This document shows, piece after piece, positions 63,777-64,000 of a stretch of DNA of 64,000 bases. The stretch's first letter is position 1. Each line of letters opens with the position of its first letter. Source of the stretch: Branchiostoma lanceolatum (Eukaryota > Chordata > Leptocardii > Amphioxiformes > Branchiostomatidae). The notes under the pieces were generated by a model, which was not told the origin of the DNA, ran no database searches, and saw nothing but the letters and a program-made list of their open reading frames with translations. Location of the stretch: positions 13,505,029-13,569,028 of the forward strand of contig NC_089737.1 in the NCBI RefSeq assembly GCF_035083965.1, in the 5' to 3' direction. The position numbers were made by a program, and so were the translations under genes.

Positions 63777-64000
63777 GTAGGCATTCTAGGTCTTTTTGAT
63801 CTTTGTGGTACCAAGCTACGCATTGAAAGGCGTTGCTACAGAGGTTGAGGCTTCTTGCAATAAGTGGACATTAGCGTACCACTTGTTTAGCTGCAGTGCT
63901 AAGACCAGGACCTACTCCGTCACTGGCAGTGTTGTCTTCAGTCACCGCTTTTGCGACTTCAAGTGCTAGTCCAGTGGCTTGTTATCTTGGTCTAGTACTA

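Overview
The window is nuclear DNA from a deuterostome-type animal, most likely a cephalochordate (amphioxus, Branchiostoma). All genes are split by short GT-AG introns. Protein families are metazoan: a muscle-type ankyrin repeat protein, BRICHOS proteins, SLC7 light chains and a TKL-like kinase. The DNA between exons is packed with fold-back elements, tRNA-derived SINEs, minisatellites and microsatellites. The species call is inference from gene content and repeat style; no database search was possible.

Layout. 0-5.1 kb (minus): MARP/ANKRD1-2-like ankyrin gene running off the left edge, with one ankyrin exon duplicated in tandem. 8.4-8.7 kb (minus): an orphan 107-codon first exon. 10.2-13.2 kb (minus): two-exon gene for a 763-residue single-pass membrane protein with a long acidic, disordered tail. 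14.8-28.5 kb (minus): tandem duplication carrying two six-exon genes for type II membrane BRICHOS proteins of 269 and 288 residues. Both end in a cationic eight-cysteine peptide; one has an Arg/Tyr/Trp-rich hairpin-like loop resembling BRICHOS-released antimicrobial peptides. 29.3-50.5 kb (plus): two tandem ten-exon SLC7 light-chain transporter genes (490 and 487 residues) with identical intron phases. Intron 7 of the second hosts a nested antisense gene (42.9-45.6 kb) for an unrecognised 396-residue protein with internal repeats. 50.5-62.4 kb: repeat-rich DNA with several unrelated tandem arrays, overlapping the large first intron of a kinase gene (56.5 kb to beyond the right edge).

The genes do not form a pathway; the logic of the region is local tandem duplication followed by divergence, plus heavy mobile-element traffic. 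Most notable: (i) the BRICHOS pair, whose C-terminal peptides keep all eight cysteines while the loop between cysteines 2 and 3 has been replaced; (ii) a SINE in the last large intron of the second SLC7 gene whose target-site duplication has copied the exon 9 splice acceptor; (iii) a 7-copy array built from the 3' part of that same exon 9; (iv) fold-back elements flanked by exact 13-15 bp direct repeats, longer than DDE transposons normally make; (v) a ~3.5 kb element with inverted termini and arrays of terminus-like repeats inside the last intron of the first BRICHOS gene.
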